DNA from: Thalassospira sp.
GTDB lineage: Bacteria > Pseudomonadota > Alphaproteobacteria > Rhodospirillales > Thalassospiraceae
Assembly (NCBI RefSeq): GCF_002709775.1
Contig: NZ_PAQR01000034.1
Location: 1-64,000, forward strand
DNA length: 64,000 nucleotides
Direction of reading: 5' to 3'
In this document: positions 9,269-18,646 of the stretch, in pieces
How the letters are laid out: each line of letters begins with the position of its first letter
How positions within the stretch are numbered: the first letter of the stretch is position 1
Position numbers and translations under genes: made by a program
The notes under the pieces: model-generated
The model's database searches: none
Seen by the model: the letters and a program-made list of their open reading frames with translations, nothing else
What the model was told of the DNA's origin: nothing

Positions 9269-10126
9269 TTAGTGCATTATCCATAACGGCAAGGCGCATT
9301 TTGACAGCATATCCTGCGTCACACCGCCAAGGATCATTTCCTTGAAGCGTGAATGGCTATACGCACCCAGAACGATGGTATCGGCACCGCATTTTTCCGC
9401 CTCGGAAATCAAGGTATTAGAAACCTGTCCGGCTTCCGGGCATTCAACAACAGCCGCTTCGACTCCATGCCAACTGAATTGTTCCGCCAGGGCCTTGGCA
9501 CAAGCGCGGCCATAGGGAACTTCACCGACACTAACGATCGTGACTTCCTTGGCATTGCGCAGCATCGGCATGGCCGAGGTTACCGCACGCGCAGCTTCGA
9601 TCCCGCCATTCCAGGCAATCATGACTTTCTCGCCGATTGTTGCCGGTGCACGTTCCGGGGCCACAAGGATCGGACGCCCGGTTTCCATCAGTGCGGCGTC
9701 AAAGGTCAACGACGCAGATGCTTCTTTGGGGTCACGGCCGATCACGACAAGATCAAACAGGCGCCCGCGGCGCGCCACCGTTTCGTCTTCGCGGCCACTA
9801 TCCTTGCGCCAGGTGCAGGTCGGCTTGGCAACCGATGTTGGCGTGTTGGTTTCTTCAACACCGGAATCCTTGACCGCCGCCTGATAGGTGACCTTGCCAC
9901 TTGCTTCGCGCTTTTCGGTTTCCTTTGCCGCGGCCTGGATCATTTCCTCGATGATCAGGCCCGACATGCCTTCGCCGACAATCGGGATGGCGTCTTGCGG
10001 TTCGGCGGCGACAAACAGCGCTTCGAGATGAGCATCAAACGTTTTGGCCAGCTTGAAAGCTGTTGCCATCACCCGTTCATCGATCGCTGTGCCTGCTACC
10101 GGGGCCAGAATTGTGCGAATTGCCAT
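9269..10126 (-). CDS. Universal stress protein (tandem Usp domains)
   Basis: MAIRTILAPVAGTAIDERVMATAFKLAKTFDAHLEALFVA...; GAYSHSRFKEMILGGVTQDMLSKCALPLWIMH. Confidence 0.88.
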   Translation of the reverse strand: MAIRTILAPVAGTAIDERVMATAFKLAKTFDAHLEALFVAAEPQDAIPIVGEGMSGLIIEEMIQAAAKETEKREASGKVTYQAAVKDSGVEETNTPTSVAKPTCTWRKDSGREDETVARRGRLFDLVVIGRDPKEASASLTFDAALMETGRPILVAPERAPATIGEKVMIAWNGGIEAARAVTSAMPMLRNAKEVTIVSVGEVPYGRACAKALAEQFSWHGVEAAVVECPEAGQVSNTLISEAEKCGADTIVLGAYSHSRFKEMILGGVTQDMLSKCALPLWIMH

Positions 10127-10230
10127 TTTAATTACTCCCGACTGTCCAACAGGTTATTGAACCTGCTCGAAATTTGGTCTGCTAATGACCACATACCCAT
10201 GCAGCTTGAGATCTTTTGCCTCGACATTCT

Positions 10231-10244
10231 TTGTTCAAGATCAA
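10231..10244. promoter_or_regulatory. Candidate FNR-like box upstream of the usp gene
   Basis: TTGTTcaagATCAA (minus strand TTGATcttgAACAA), one mismatch to TTGAT-N4-ATCAA, 105 bp from the start codon. Confidence 0.4.
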
Positions 10245-10410
10245 AAATTTGCGAAAGTTATTATTATTCTTATATTTTGTCGGTGGCGGTTCGGTTTTTC
10301 TCCATCAACCGCGCATAAAATGATTGTAACATGAATGCCAGCGATTACGATGGCGCTTTGGATATCGGGATTATTATTCTCTTGGGTAGGAACCGGCGTA
10401 CAAGACACAC

Positions 10411-10677
10411 TAGGGTCAGGGCCCATTAATTTGATTGGAATGGCAGAGCTTAAATTTGTGAAATCCAAGGAAAATACCGCAAAGCGGGTTGGTATCCCGC
10501 TTAAGGTGTTTGACGCAGGAGTTTGCAAATTTAAGCTCTGTCCTTCGGATCGCTCAGATTTGCACGGACTACTTTGTCGCAACACCTTGAAAGATAGATA
10601 TCTTTCTACTGTGTTGCTTCGCGTATCCGCACAAATCTGAGCGACCATTCAAACCTAATTAATGGGTCCTGACCCTA
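10411..10677. repeat. Structured palindromic element copy B (terminal inverted repeats plus two internal hairpins)
   Basis: TIR tagggtcagggcccattaatttgattggaatgg (from 10411) / ccattcaaacctaattaatgggtcctgaccct(a) (to 10677). Hairpin 1 cagagcttaaattt (10444-10457)/aaatttaagctctg (10527-10540) with inner aagcggg/cccgctt. Hairpin 2 tcgctcagatttg (10550-10562)/caaatctgagcga (10632-10644). Confidence 0.88.
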
Positions 10678-10715
10678 CACTTGACGTGCGGAGATAAGAA
10701 CGGGGTTACTCGCGG

Positions 10716-11024
10716 ATGGACTATAACGCACTGCACGACAATGCACGTGAAGCAGCAGAATTTCTCAAAACGCTGGGCAATGAATGGCGCCTGCTGATTC
10801 TGTGCTCGCTCGGCGAGAATGAAAAATCCGTTGGCACGCTGGAAAACGAACTGGGCATTAAACAGTCTGCCCTGTCCCAGCACCTTGCCCGCCTGCGTCG
10901 TGAAGGCCTTGTAAAAACACGCCGCGATGCGCAAACGATTTATTATTCACTGGCCAATCCGGACATCATGAAGATCATTGCGGTCCTGCAGGACACCTTC
11001 TGTCCGCCGGAGACCGTCGCCTGA
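10716..11024 (+). CDS. ArsR/SmtB family transcriptional regulator
   Basis: LKTLGNEWRLLILCSLGENEKSVGTLENELGIKQSALSQHLARLRREGLVKTRRDAQTIYYSL. Confidence 0.9.
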   Translation: MDYNALHDNAREAAEFLKTLGNEWRLLILCSLGENEKSVGTLENELGIKQSALSQHLARLRREGLVKTRRDAQTIYYSLANPDIMKIIAVLQDTFCPPETVA

Positions 11025-11045
11025 TAAAGTCGACCAAGGGCCGAT

Positions 11046-11081
11046 AAAAAAACGCACAAGGTTCCCGCCCTGTGCGTTTTT
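11046..11081 (+). terminator. Rho-independent terminator
   Basis: aaaaaaacgcaca...tgtgcgttttt. Confidence 0.8.
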
Positions 11082-11104
11082 GTTTTTCGGCTGCGAGCTT
11101 ATCC

Positions 11105-11725
11105 TTACGGAAACAGCTTTTGGGTGTCCCAGCCGCTATCAGCGTCATCGCGGGTAAACAGCTTGCGGTCATGCAGGCGGAATTTGCCCTCTGCCCAGAA
11201 CTCAATACGATCCGGGACAAGGCGGAACCCGCCCCAATGATCCGGGCGCGGCACCTTGCCCAGACCGAACTTGGCAGTGAATTCCGCAACCCGTTTTTCC
11301 AGATCAAACCGGCCACTCATCGGGCGTGACTGGATCGACGCCCAGGCACCCAACTGGCTGCCCCGCGCGCGAGATGCGAAATATTCATCAGACTCGGCGG
11401 CGTCGACCTTGGCAACCTTGCCTTCGATGCGCACGCATTTTTCAAGCGTCTTCCAGTGGAAGCAAAGCGCTGCAAAGCTGTTCTCGGCCAACTGGTCGCC
11501 CTTGCGGCTTTCATAGTTGGTGTAGAACACAAAACCGTTCGGATCGAAATCCTTGAGCAACACGATCCGGGCGGACGGACGGCCTTGCGCATCCGCCGTT
11601 GCCAGCGTCATCGCATCCGGATAGGCGGCTTCCGCCTTTTTGGCATCCGCAAACCATGTTTCGAACATCTCGAACGGGGCATCGTGGGGTTCATGCCCCA
11701 TTTTTGGCGCATTTTTTTCGTTCAT
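11105..11725 (-). CDS. pdxH: Pyridoxamine 5'-phosphate oxidase
   Basis: MTLATADAQGRPSARIVLLKDFDPNGFVFYTNYESRKGDQLAENSFAALCFHW...; C-terminal FRLHDRKLFTRDDADSGWDTQKLFP. Confidence 0.95.
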   Translation of the reverse strand: MNEKNAPKMGHEPHDAPFEMFETWFADAKKAEAAYPDAMTLATADAQGRPSARIVLLKDFDPNGFVFYTNYESRKGDQLAENSFAALCFHWKTLEKCVRIEGKVAKVDAAESDEYFASRARGSQLGAWASIQSRPMSGRFDLEKRVAEFTAKFGLGKVPRPDHWGGFRLVPDRIEFWAEGKFRLHDRKLFTRDDADSGWDTQKLFP

Positions 11726-11871
11726 TGCGAAAGGAATTCCTTTAGCTGATTGGTTTTGTTGCCGGGAAAATCATTTATTTCGGAACTACGGTGGCAGCAA
11801 CAACGTTGGATCAGTATATATATGCAAAGCATATCGGTTGGGACTGTAAAGACAATATGGGCAAATTAAAC

Positions 11872-12348
11872 ATGAAATTCCGTCATATCGTTATTCCGGT
11901 CATCATGACCGCCTTCATCGCCGGCTGTGCCCAGGATCAGGGTCAGAAACAAACGGCCGGAACGCTTTTGGGTGCCGTCGGTGGCGCCGTCGCAGGTGCG
12001 CAGTTCGGTAAAGGCAGCGGCCAGCTGGTCGGTGTTGCCCTTGGGACGCTTGCAGGTGCCTTCATCGGCAGCGAAGTCGGCAAATCGCTTGATAATGCTG
12101 ACCGCGCCATCATGGCACAAAATACCCAGCGCACGCTCGAAGCCACCCCGACAGGTCAGACCACCACTTGGCAGAACCCGGATACCGGTGTTCAGGGTAC
12201 GGTCACCCCGACCCGCACCTATCAGGAACCCAAGACCCAGGAATATTGCCGCGAATACCAGCAGACGGTCATGATTGGCGGCCAGGAAGAAACCGCCTAT
12301 GGCACCGCATGCCGTCAGCCGGATGGCAGCTGGAAAGTCGTGAACTAA
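11872..12348 (+). CDS. Glycine-zipper (17 kDa surface antigen-like) outer-membrane lipoprotein
   Basis: MKFRHIVIPVIMTAFIAGCAQDQ lipobox; LLGAVGGAVAGAQFGKGSGQLVGVALGTLAGAFIGSEVGKSLD glycine zipper. Confidence 0.8.
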   Translation: MKFRHIVIPVIMTAFIAGCAQDQGQKQTAGTLLGAVGGAVAGAQFGKGSGQLVGVALGTLAGAFIGSEVGKSLDNADRAIMAQNTQRTLEATPTGQTTTWQNPDTGVQGTVTPTRTYQEPKTQEYCREYQQTVMIGGQEETAYGTACRQPDGSWKVVN

Positions 12349-12582
12349 GCGTCTTTTAAAAACCTGAAATGACAGGCGGTGCGGTCCTTGCGATCTGCGC
12401 CGCCTTTTCATATCTGCACATTGGTTCGGGTGATCAGCGCCCAAACACCCTCTCACCCGACATTTCCCATTGTTTCGGATCATCTGAGGCAAAATGGTTC
12501 ATCTTTTGCCCCGCATGATCTAATAATGAACCCAACGTGTAATCTAGCTTACGTGCTTATTGTTTCTGGAACCGGTCAGTAA

Positions 12583-13515
12583 ATGCAGGATCCCTACAAG
12601 ACTCTTGGCGTCGCCAAAACCGCCAGTCAGGACGAAATCAAAAAGGCCTATCGCAAACTGGCGCGCGAACTCCATCCCGATGTGAATCCGGGCGATGCCA
12701 AAATCGAAGAACGCTTCAAAAAGGTATCAAGCGCCTATCATCTGTTGGGCGATGCCGAACGCCGCAAGAAGTTCGACAATGGTGAAATCGACGCCGATGG
12801 CCGCGAAACCAGCCCGTTTGCCCGTGGCGGCGGCGGTCATGCCGGTGGCGGCTTTGGCGGCGGTGATCCGTTTGGCGGCTTTTCCGGTGCCAATGCAGAA
12901 GACATCTTTGACGAGATTTTCGGCAAGGGACGCGGTCGTGGTGGTGGCGGCGGTTTCGGTGGCTTTGGCGGGGAACGCAAACCCAAAAAGGTCAAGGGCC
13001 CGAACATCTCCTATGAGCTCAGCCTCGATTTTGCCGAGGCCATTCTGGGCACGACCAAACGCATCAACCTTGCCAGTGGCAAAAGCCTTGAGGTCCGCAT
13101 TCCACCCGGAAGCGAGAACGAACAGACGCTGCGCCTGAAAGGCCAGGGCATGGCGGGCATGAATGGCGGTGAAGCGGGTGACGCGCTGATCAAGCTACAT
13201 GTTCATCCCGACAAAACGTTCCGCCGTCAGGGCAACGACATCCATTGTGATCTGGCGATCAGCCTGTCGGAAGCCATCCTCGGCGGTTCGATCGAAGTGC
13301 CGATTGTCGATGGCAAGGTCAATATGAAGCTGCCGGCCAACGCCAATAGTGGCACCAAACTGCGCCTGCGTGGCAAGGGTGCACCCTATGACCGGGGCAA
13401 TAAACGCGGTGATCAGTATGTGCACCTGACAGTCAAGCTGCCCGAAGAACGCGATGAAGAATTGATCGAGTTCATCAAGGACTGGTCTGAAAAGCACCCC
13501 TACAAGGCACGCTAA
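12583..13515 (+). CDS. DnaJ C-terminal domain co-chaperone (CbpA-like)
   Basis: J-domain MQDPYKTLGVAKTASQDEIKKAYRKLARELHPDVNPGD; G/F-rich linker; no zinc-finger repeats. Confidence 0.9.
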   Translation: MQDPYKTLGVAKTASQDEIKKAYRKLARELHPDVNPGDAKIEERFKKVSSAYHLLGDAERRKKFDNGEIDADGRETSPFARGGGGHAGGGFGGGDPFGGFSGANAEDIFDEIFGKGRGRGGGGGFGGFGGERKPKKVKGPNISYELSLDFAEAILGTTKRINLASGKSLEVRIPPGSENEQTLRLKGQGMAGMNGGEAGDALIKLHVHPDKTFRRQGNDIHCDLAISLSEAILGGSIEVPIVDGKVNMKLPANANSGTKLRLRGKGAPYDRGNKRGDQYVHLTVKLPEERDEELIEFIKDWSEKHPYKAR

Positions 13516-13525
13516 CCGCCCCCGC

Positions 13526-13551
13526 AAAAGCCGGCATATGCCGGCTTTTTT
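13526..13551 (+). terminator. Rho-independent terminator
   Basis: aaaagccggcatatgccggctttttt. Confidence 0.85.
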
Positions 13552-13674
13552 CTTGCGCTCCGCATTGCGTGTCCTGAACTTGCGTTCAGACTGTGCCTGT
13601 TAATCGCATTTCGTGTTACCATATTGTTTTAACGGGCTTTGTCGCAAAGATCGAAACCGCTTATCAGGGACCAT

Positions 13675-15015
13675 ATGGAACAGCTCAGCAATCCGGACAT
13701 CTATCTGCAATGGCTTGAACAGGCGATCGCCTGGCTGTCTGCAAATGTCCTGCTGGTGCCGATCCTGATCCAGATTGCCGCCTGTATCCTTGCCATCATC
13801 CCTGCTTTCTTGCTGCGTGGTCGGCTGGCATCCCTGCTCTCGAAACTACAGGACTGGAAGCCGCTTCTGCCCTATGCCGGTTTCCGCCGCTTTGCGCAGG
13901 TTCTGCCTGACCTCGCCTTTCCGCTGATCTTTGTCGTCACCATCTGGCTGCTTGATGCCATCGCCATTCAGGCGGGCTATCGCCATAACGTCATCCGGTT
14001 GGTGGCAAGTCTTCTAAATGCCTGGATTGTTATTCGTCTGGCGGCAGCCATCGTCAATGATCCGGTCTGGTCGCGCACGATTGCCACGGTGGCCTGGACG
14101 TTGGCCGCCCTTAATATCGTTGGCTGGCTGGATCCAAGCATTGAAATTCTTGAAGGCTTGGCCATTGAAGTCGGTGAATTCCGCATTTCAGTCTATGGCG
14201 TCATCAAAGCTGTTCTGTCGCTTGCGGTATTGCTTTGGGTAGCGTCCTTTGCCTCGCGCCTGTTTGAACAGCGTATCCGCAAAGTTCACCACCTGACCCC
14301 ATCAGTTCAGGTGCTGATGGCAAAACTTCTGAAACTTGTATTGCTGTCGGTTGCGGTTCTATTTGCCCTTTCGACGATGGGCGTTGATCTGACCGCCCTG
14401 GCCGTCTTTGGTGGTGCGGTTGGTGTCGGGATCGGCTTCGGTCTGCAACGTATTTTTGCCAATCTGATCAGTGGTGTGATCCTGCTACTGGATCGTTCTA
14501 TCAAGCCGGGCGATGTGATTGCCATTGGCGAGACGTTCGGCTGGATACAATCCCTTGGCGCGCGCTATACGGCCGTCCGCACCCGCGACGGCACCGAATT
14601 TCTGATCCCCAATGAAGACCTGATCACCAATCAGGTCGAAAACTGGAGCCACTCGGACGTCAAGCTGCGCCTGAAAGTACCAGTCGGAATTTCATATAAT
14701 TGCGACCCGCATCTTGCGATCAAACTCTGCAATGAGGCTGCGGCGAAATGCGCGCGGGTGCAGGATAATCCTGGCCCCAACACTTTGATGCGTGGGTTTG
14801 GCGACAACTCGGTTGATCTCGAAATCCGCTTCTGGATCAACGATCCACAAAACGGCCGCGGCAATATCATCAGCGAAGTATTGCTCAACGTTTGGGATGC
14901 CTTCATTGAAAACAATATCGAAATCCCCTTCCCGCAACGCGATCTGCACCTGCGCAGCAGCGATGCGCCGATCCGGGTGGAGATGACCCAAGGCTCCCCG
15001 TCCAAATCCTCCTGA
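13675..15015 (+). CDS. MscS family mechanosensitive ion channel
   Basis: GGAVGVGIGFGLQRIFANLISGVILLLDRSIKPGDVI: MscS signature. Confidence 0.9.
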   Translation: MEQLSNPDIYLQWLEQAIAWLSANVLLVPILIQIAACILAIIPAFLLRGRLASLLSKLQDWKPLLPYAGFRRFAQVLPDLAFPLIFVVTIWLLDAIAIQAGYRHNVIRLVASLLNAWIVIRLAAAIVNDPVWSRTIATVAWTLAALNIVGWLDPSIEILEGLAIEVGEFRISVYGVIKAVLSLAVLLWVASFASRLFEQRIRKVHHLTPSVQVLMAKLLKLVLLSVAVLFALSTMGVDLTALAVFGGAVGVGIGFGLQRIFANLISGVILLLDRSIKPGDVIAIGETFGWIQSLGARYTAVRTRDGTEFLIPNEDLITNQVENWSHSDVKLRLKVPVGISYNCDPHLAIKLCNEAAAKCARVQDNPGPNTLMRGFGDNSVDLEIRFWINDPQNGRGNIISEVLLNVWDAFIENNIEIPFPQRDLHLRSSDAPIRVEMTQGSPSKSS

Positions 15016-15118
15016 TCCCCGCCATAACCGGGGATTTCCAGCGATTTAGAATTCTTCAGCTTGCTGTCAGGTTGCGACGCCAGAATGCGTTATTCACGTA
15101 TGAAAAGGCGTCCTTTGA

Positions 15119-15817
15119 ATGCTTCAGCTCAATTACAACGAAAACGGCAATCCCTCGGCCAGACTTCGTTTGCAGAAGAACGGATTTCTATCCCGCGTCC
15201 CCATGCATGCCTGTGCGATTTCGATCCTGACCGGCGCGGCGCGAGAACGGGCAGAAGTCGAAGACTTCATCGCCAGCATCTATGCCCACACCTATGACGC
15301 CGACATTTCGGTTTATTATGACACGCTGATGAGTGTGCGTGATGATCACGGTGACATTGTCGCCGCCCTTGGCTTTCGCTCTGCCGGGCATGGCCCGCTG
15401 TTTCTTGAGCAATATCTGCGTCGTCCGATCAATTCCCTTCTGGGCATCCCGCGTCATCAGATCGCAGAAATCGGTAATCTGGCATCCAACGGATCCGGCG
15501 CGTCGTCCTTCCTGTTCACCGCCCTTTCGGCCTATCTGCACCATGGCGGCTTCAAGCAGGCGGTCGTGACCGGCACCGACACACTTGAAAAGCGCCTGCG
15601 CAAGATGGGGCTGGAGCCAATCCGCCATGCACTGGCCGATCCGGCATTGCTTGAATGCGGCAACACCCATTGGGGCCGGTATTACGACACCCGCCCGCAT
15701 GTTTTGTCGGGTTCTGTCACGCTGGGCTATCTGCGCCTGCAATCCCGCTTCGGCGCGGAATACCACCATATGCGCCCGCGCCTGTATCCCCAGTTCCAAC
15801 ATAACGGCGAGGTCTGA
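15119..15817 (+). CDS. Thermostable hemolysin family protein (GNAT-like fold)
   Basis: GFRSAGHGPLFLEQYLRRPI...RHQIAEIGNLASNGSGASSFLFTALSAYLHHGGFKQAVVTGT...LRKMGLEP: T_hemolysin family pattern. Confidence 0.8.
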   Translation: MLQLNYNENGNPSARLRLQKNGFLSRVPMHACAISILTGAARERAEVEDFIASIYAHTYDADISVYYDTLMSVRDDHGDIVAALGFRSAGHGPLFLEQYLRRPINSLLGIPRHQIAEIGNLASNGSGASSFLFTALSAYLHHGGFKQAVVTGTDTLEKRLRKMGLEPIRHALADPALLECGNTHWGRYYDTRPHVLSGSVTLGYLRLQSRFGAEYHHMRPRLYPQFQHNGEV

Positions 15818-15819
15818 TC

Positions 15820-17865
15820 ATGCTGTTTTCACGCATTGGCCAACACCCGGCCGATAAAACCGCCCTTCGCAGCGAAGTCGATCAGATCAGCTATGGCGAC
15901 CTGCTCCATCGCATTGATGCCCTCGCCCGTGAACTTGCCGATGTGGATGTTCTTGGCATCGCCCTTGATAATGAAATCGACTGGGTGCTTTGGGATCTGG
16001 CGGCGCTTAAATCGGAAACCGTCTGTGTACCGATCCCGCCATTTTTTACAAAATCACAGATCGACCACGCCACCGTTTCGGCTGGCATCACGCACATGAT
16101 CACGCCAAACGGCATGGTGTCAACCGGCCTTGCCCGATCTGCGACCATTCCGCCAAAAACCGCAAAGATCACCTTCACCTCGGGCACCACCGGCACACCC
16201 AAGGGTGTGTGCCTGCCTGCGTCAGCAATGATGAATGTCGCAAGCTCGATCTATCAGATGCTGGGTGACGGTTTTGCCAGCACGCATTTCTCTGCCCTGC
16301 CGCTGGCTGTTCTGCTTGAAAACGTTGCCGGGGTGTATGCCGGGCTTCTGGCTGGTTGCACGGTTCAACTGACATCGCTTCACAACTTTGAACCCCAATA
16401 TGAAAACTTGCATGGCTTGCTTAAGGGGGCAAACGCGACCTCGGTCATTCTGGTACCGGAACTGCTGCGTTCCCTGATGAAACAGGTCATGCAATATGGC
16501 CCGCTGACCAAGCTTGATTTCATTGCCGTTGGCGGCTCGCGGATTGATCCGACCCTGATCGCACAGGCCCGCCAGATGGGCTTGCCGGTTTATGAGGGTT
16601 ACGGCCTGTCGGAATGTGCATCGGTTCTGTCGATGAATGTGCCGGGCAAGGACAAGCCGGGCACGACCGGAACGCTGCTTCCGCACGTCACGGCGGAAAT
16701 CTGTGATGACGAAATCATGATCCGCAATGCCGGCTTCCTTGGCTATGTTGGCGATACCGCAACTGCCGACGACAAAGCACCTGCCCTCGCGGACCGTTTT
16801 GCCACTGGTGATCTGGGTCGCATTTCCGAAGACGGCTTTGTTTCTGTGACGGGCCGGCGCAAGAACGTTCTGATCACATCAAATGGTCGCAACATCTCCC
16901 CCGAGTGGCCAGAGGCCGCCCTGCTGGCACGCCCCGAGATCTATCAGGCCATCGTTTTCGGCGACGGCAAACCGCATCTCGAAGCACTGATCGTCCCGAC
17001 CCGGCCGGATGCCGACATCAAGGCCGCCATTGCAGTCGCCAATGCCGGCCTTCCCGACTACGCCCAAATCAAAGACTTCACCCTTGCTGCCCCTTTCACC
17101 GCGCAAAATGGCTGCCTGACCGGAAATGGTCGACCCAAGCGTGACGTGATCCTCAAACAATTTGTCTCCTCGCAAAACACATCGGAGCCCGCCATGAATT
17201 TCTATGATCGTTTGGTTGCCCAGACTTCTGTTGCCCGCCACGCGCTTTACCACGTCCCGCAGCTTGTTGACGGGTTGTCGGGTCAGATTTCGCGCAGCAC
17301 CTATGTCGCCTACCTGACCGAGGCCTATCACCACGTCAAACACACCGTTCCCTTCCTGATGGCGATGGGATCACGCCTGCCAGATGACAAACGCTGGCTG
17401 CACAAGGCAGTGATTGAATATCTCGAAGAAGAAGAAGGCCACGAGGAATGGATCCTCAATGATATCGAGGCCGCCGGTGGTGACCGCGAAGCCGCCCGCA
17501 ATGCCACGCCCAATCTCGAAACCGAGGTGATGGTTGCCTATAATTACGACTATATCGCGCGCAAGAACCCGGTTGGTTTCCTTGGCATGGTCTTCATGCT
17601 CGAAAGCACCTCGACCCAGATCGCAAGTCAGGGCGCAGATGCCGTCATGTCCGGTCTTGATCTTCCGAAATCGGCGTTCAGCTATCTGTTCTCGCACGGC
17701 TCGCTTGATATCGAGCACATGAAATTCTTCGAAAAAACCGTCAACCAGATCACCGATCCCGACGATCAGGCCGCAATCATCGAGGTTGCCAACAACACCT
17801 TCCGCCTGTTTGCCAATCTGTTCACTGCGATCCCGCATGAAGGACAACGGAAAAATGTTGCTTGA
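15820..17865 (+). CDS. AMP-dependent acid ligase fused to a heme-oxygenase-like diiron oxidase/TenA-type domain
   Basis: N-terminal ITFTSGTTGTPKGVCLP and YEGYGLSE (ANL motifs); C-terminal ~210 aa with E-x6-H (EAYHHVKH), later E (FMLEST) and H-x3-D-x2-H (SHGSLDIEH). Confidence 0.85.
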   Translation: MLFSRIGQHPADKTALRSEVDQISYGDLLHRIDALARELADVDVLGIALDNEIDWVLWDLAALKSETVCVPIPPFFTKSQIDHATVSAGITHMITPNGMVSTGLARSATIPPKTAKITFTSGTTGTPKGVCLPASAMMNVASSIYQMLGDGFASTHFSALPLAVLLENVAGVYAGLLAGCTVQLTSLHNFEPQYENLHGLLKGANATSVILVPELLRSLMKQVMQYGPLTKLDFIAVGGSRIDPTLIAQARQMGLPVYEGYGLSECASVLSMNVPGKDKPGTTGTLLPHVTAEICDDEIMIRNAGFLGYVGDTATADDKAPALADRFATGDLGRISEDGFVSVTGRRKNVLITSNGRNISPEWPEAALLARPEIYQAIVFGDGKPHLEALIVPTRPDADIKAAIAVANAGLPDYAQIKDFTLAAPFTAQNGCLTGNGRPKRDVILKQFVSSQNTSEPAMNFYDRLVAQTSVARHALYHVPQLVDGLSGQISRSTYVAYLTEAYHHVKHTVPFLMAMGSRLPDDKRWLHKAVIEYLEEEEGHEEWILNDIEAAGGDREAARNATPNLETEVMVAYNYDYIARKNPVGFLGMVFMLESTSTQIASQGADAVMSGLDLPKSAFSYLFSHGSLDIEHMKFFEKTVNQITDPDDQAAIIEVANNTFRLFANLFTAIPHEGQRKNVA

Positions 17866-18646
17866 GGGAAAAGACATCTTTCTCACCGGGGCAACCGGCG
17901 GGATCGGCAAACCGCTTGTCGGGATCCTGAAAGAACGCGGTGCAAATGTCCGGTCTTATGACCGGGCATCGCAAGGCGACCTGATGGAGCGGATCGACAC
18001 CACCTGCAAGGCGCTGCGCGACGAAACGCCCGACATCCTGATCAACCTCGCCGGGATCAATGATTTCGGCCATGCCGAAGATCAGGATTACGACGCGCTT
18101 TTAACGCTCAACCTTCTGGTACCGATGCGCCTGTGTCAGGCGGTCCTTCCGGCTATGCGCCAACGCAACCACGGGCAGATCGTCAATATCGGCTCGATGG
18201 TCGGATTGATCCCGCTTCCGCACATGACGGGCTATGCCGCGGCAAAATCTGGCCTTAAGGGCTATAGCGATGCACTGCGCCGTGAGCTTTGCGGCACAGA
18301 AATCACGGTCACCCATGTCGCGCCACGTGCGGTCAGTACCGGCATGAACAGCGGCAAGCTTGGCCTACTGAACCGCAAGACAAAGGCGACCGAAGATCGC
18401 CCGCGCGATGTCGCACTGCGCATTGCCAATGCGATTGAACTGGATGCCGCCGACTTCCGCCTTGGCTGGCCCGAACGCCTGTTTGCAACACTCAATGCCC
18501 TTGTGCCGTCCATGATCGACAAGGGCCTGCGCAAGAACACCCGGATCGGTGAAGAAATTCTGGCGGGCGACAAAGTCGCCACCAAACCGGCCCTGATCAC
18601 CAACACCACCCAATCCGGCGCCGAAGCACGGAGGAACATCGCATGA
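17855..18646 (+). CDS. SDR family oxidoreductase
   Basis: MLLEGKDIFLTGATGGIGKPLV, NLAGIND, YAAAKSGLKG; overlaps the upstream CDS. Confidence 0.85.
   Translation: MLLEGKDIFLTGATGGIGKPLVGILKERGANVRSYDRASQGDLMERIDTTCKALRDETPDILINLAGINDFGHAEDQDYDALLTLNLLVPMRLCQAVLPAMRQRNHGQIVNIGSMVGLIPLPHMTGYAAAKSGLKGYSDALRRELCGTEITVTHVAPRAVSTGMNSGKLGLLNRKTKATEDRPRDVALRIANAIELDAADFRLGWPERLFATLNALVPSMIDKGLRKNTRIGEEILAGDKVATKPALITNTTQSGAEARRNIA

Noticed and set aside
10241-10648. ORFs 10241-10648 (-) and 10335-10640 (+) within copy B
   Set aside because: They span palindromic stems and have no homology or SD; the structured noncoding interpretation fits better.
15119-15817. Virulence hemolysin
   Set aside because: The family name is historical; the fold and operon context fit an acyltransferase-like enzyme, so I do not claim haemolytic activity.
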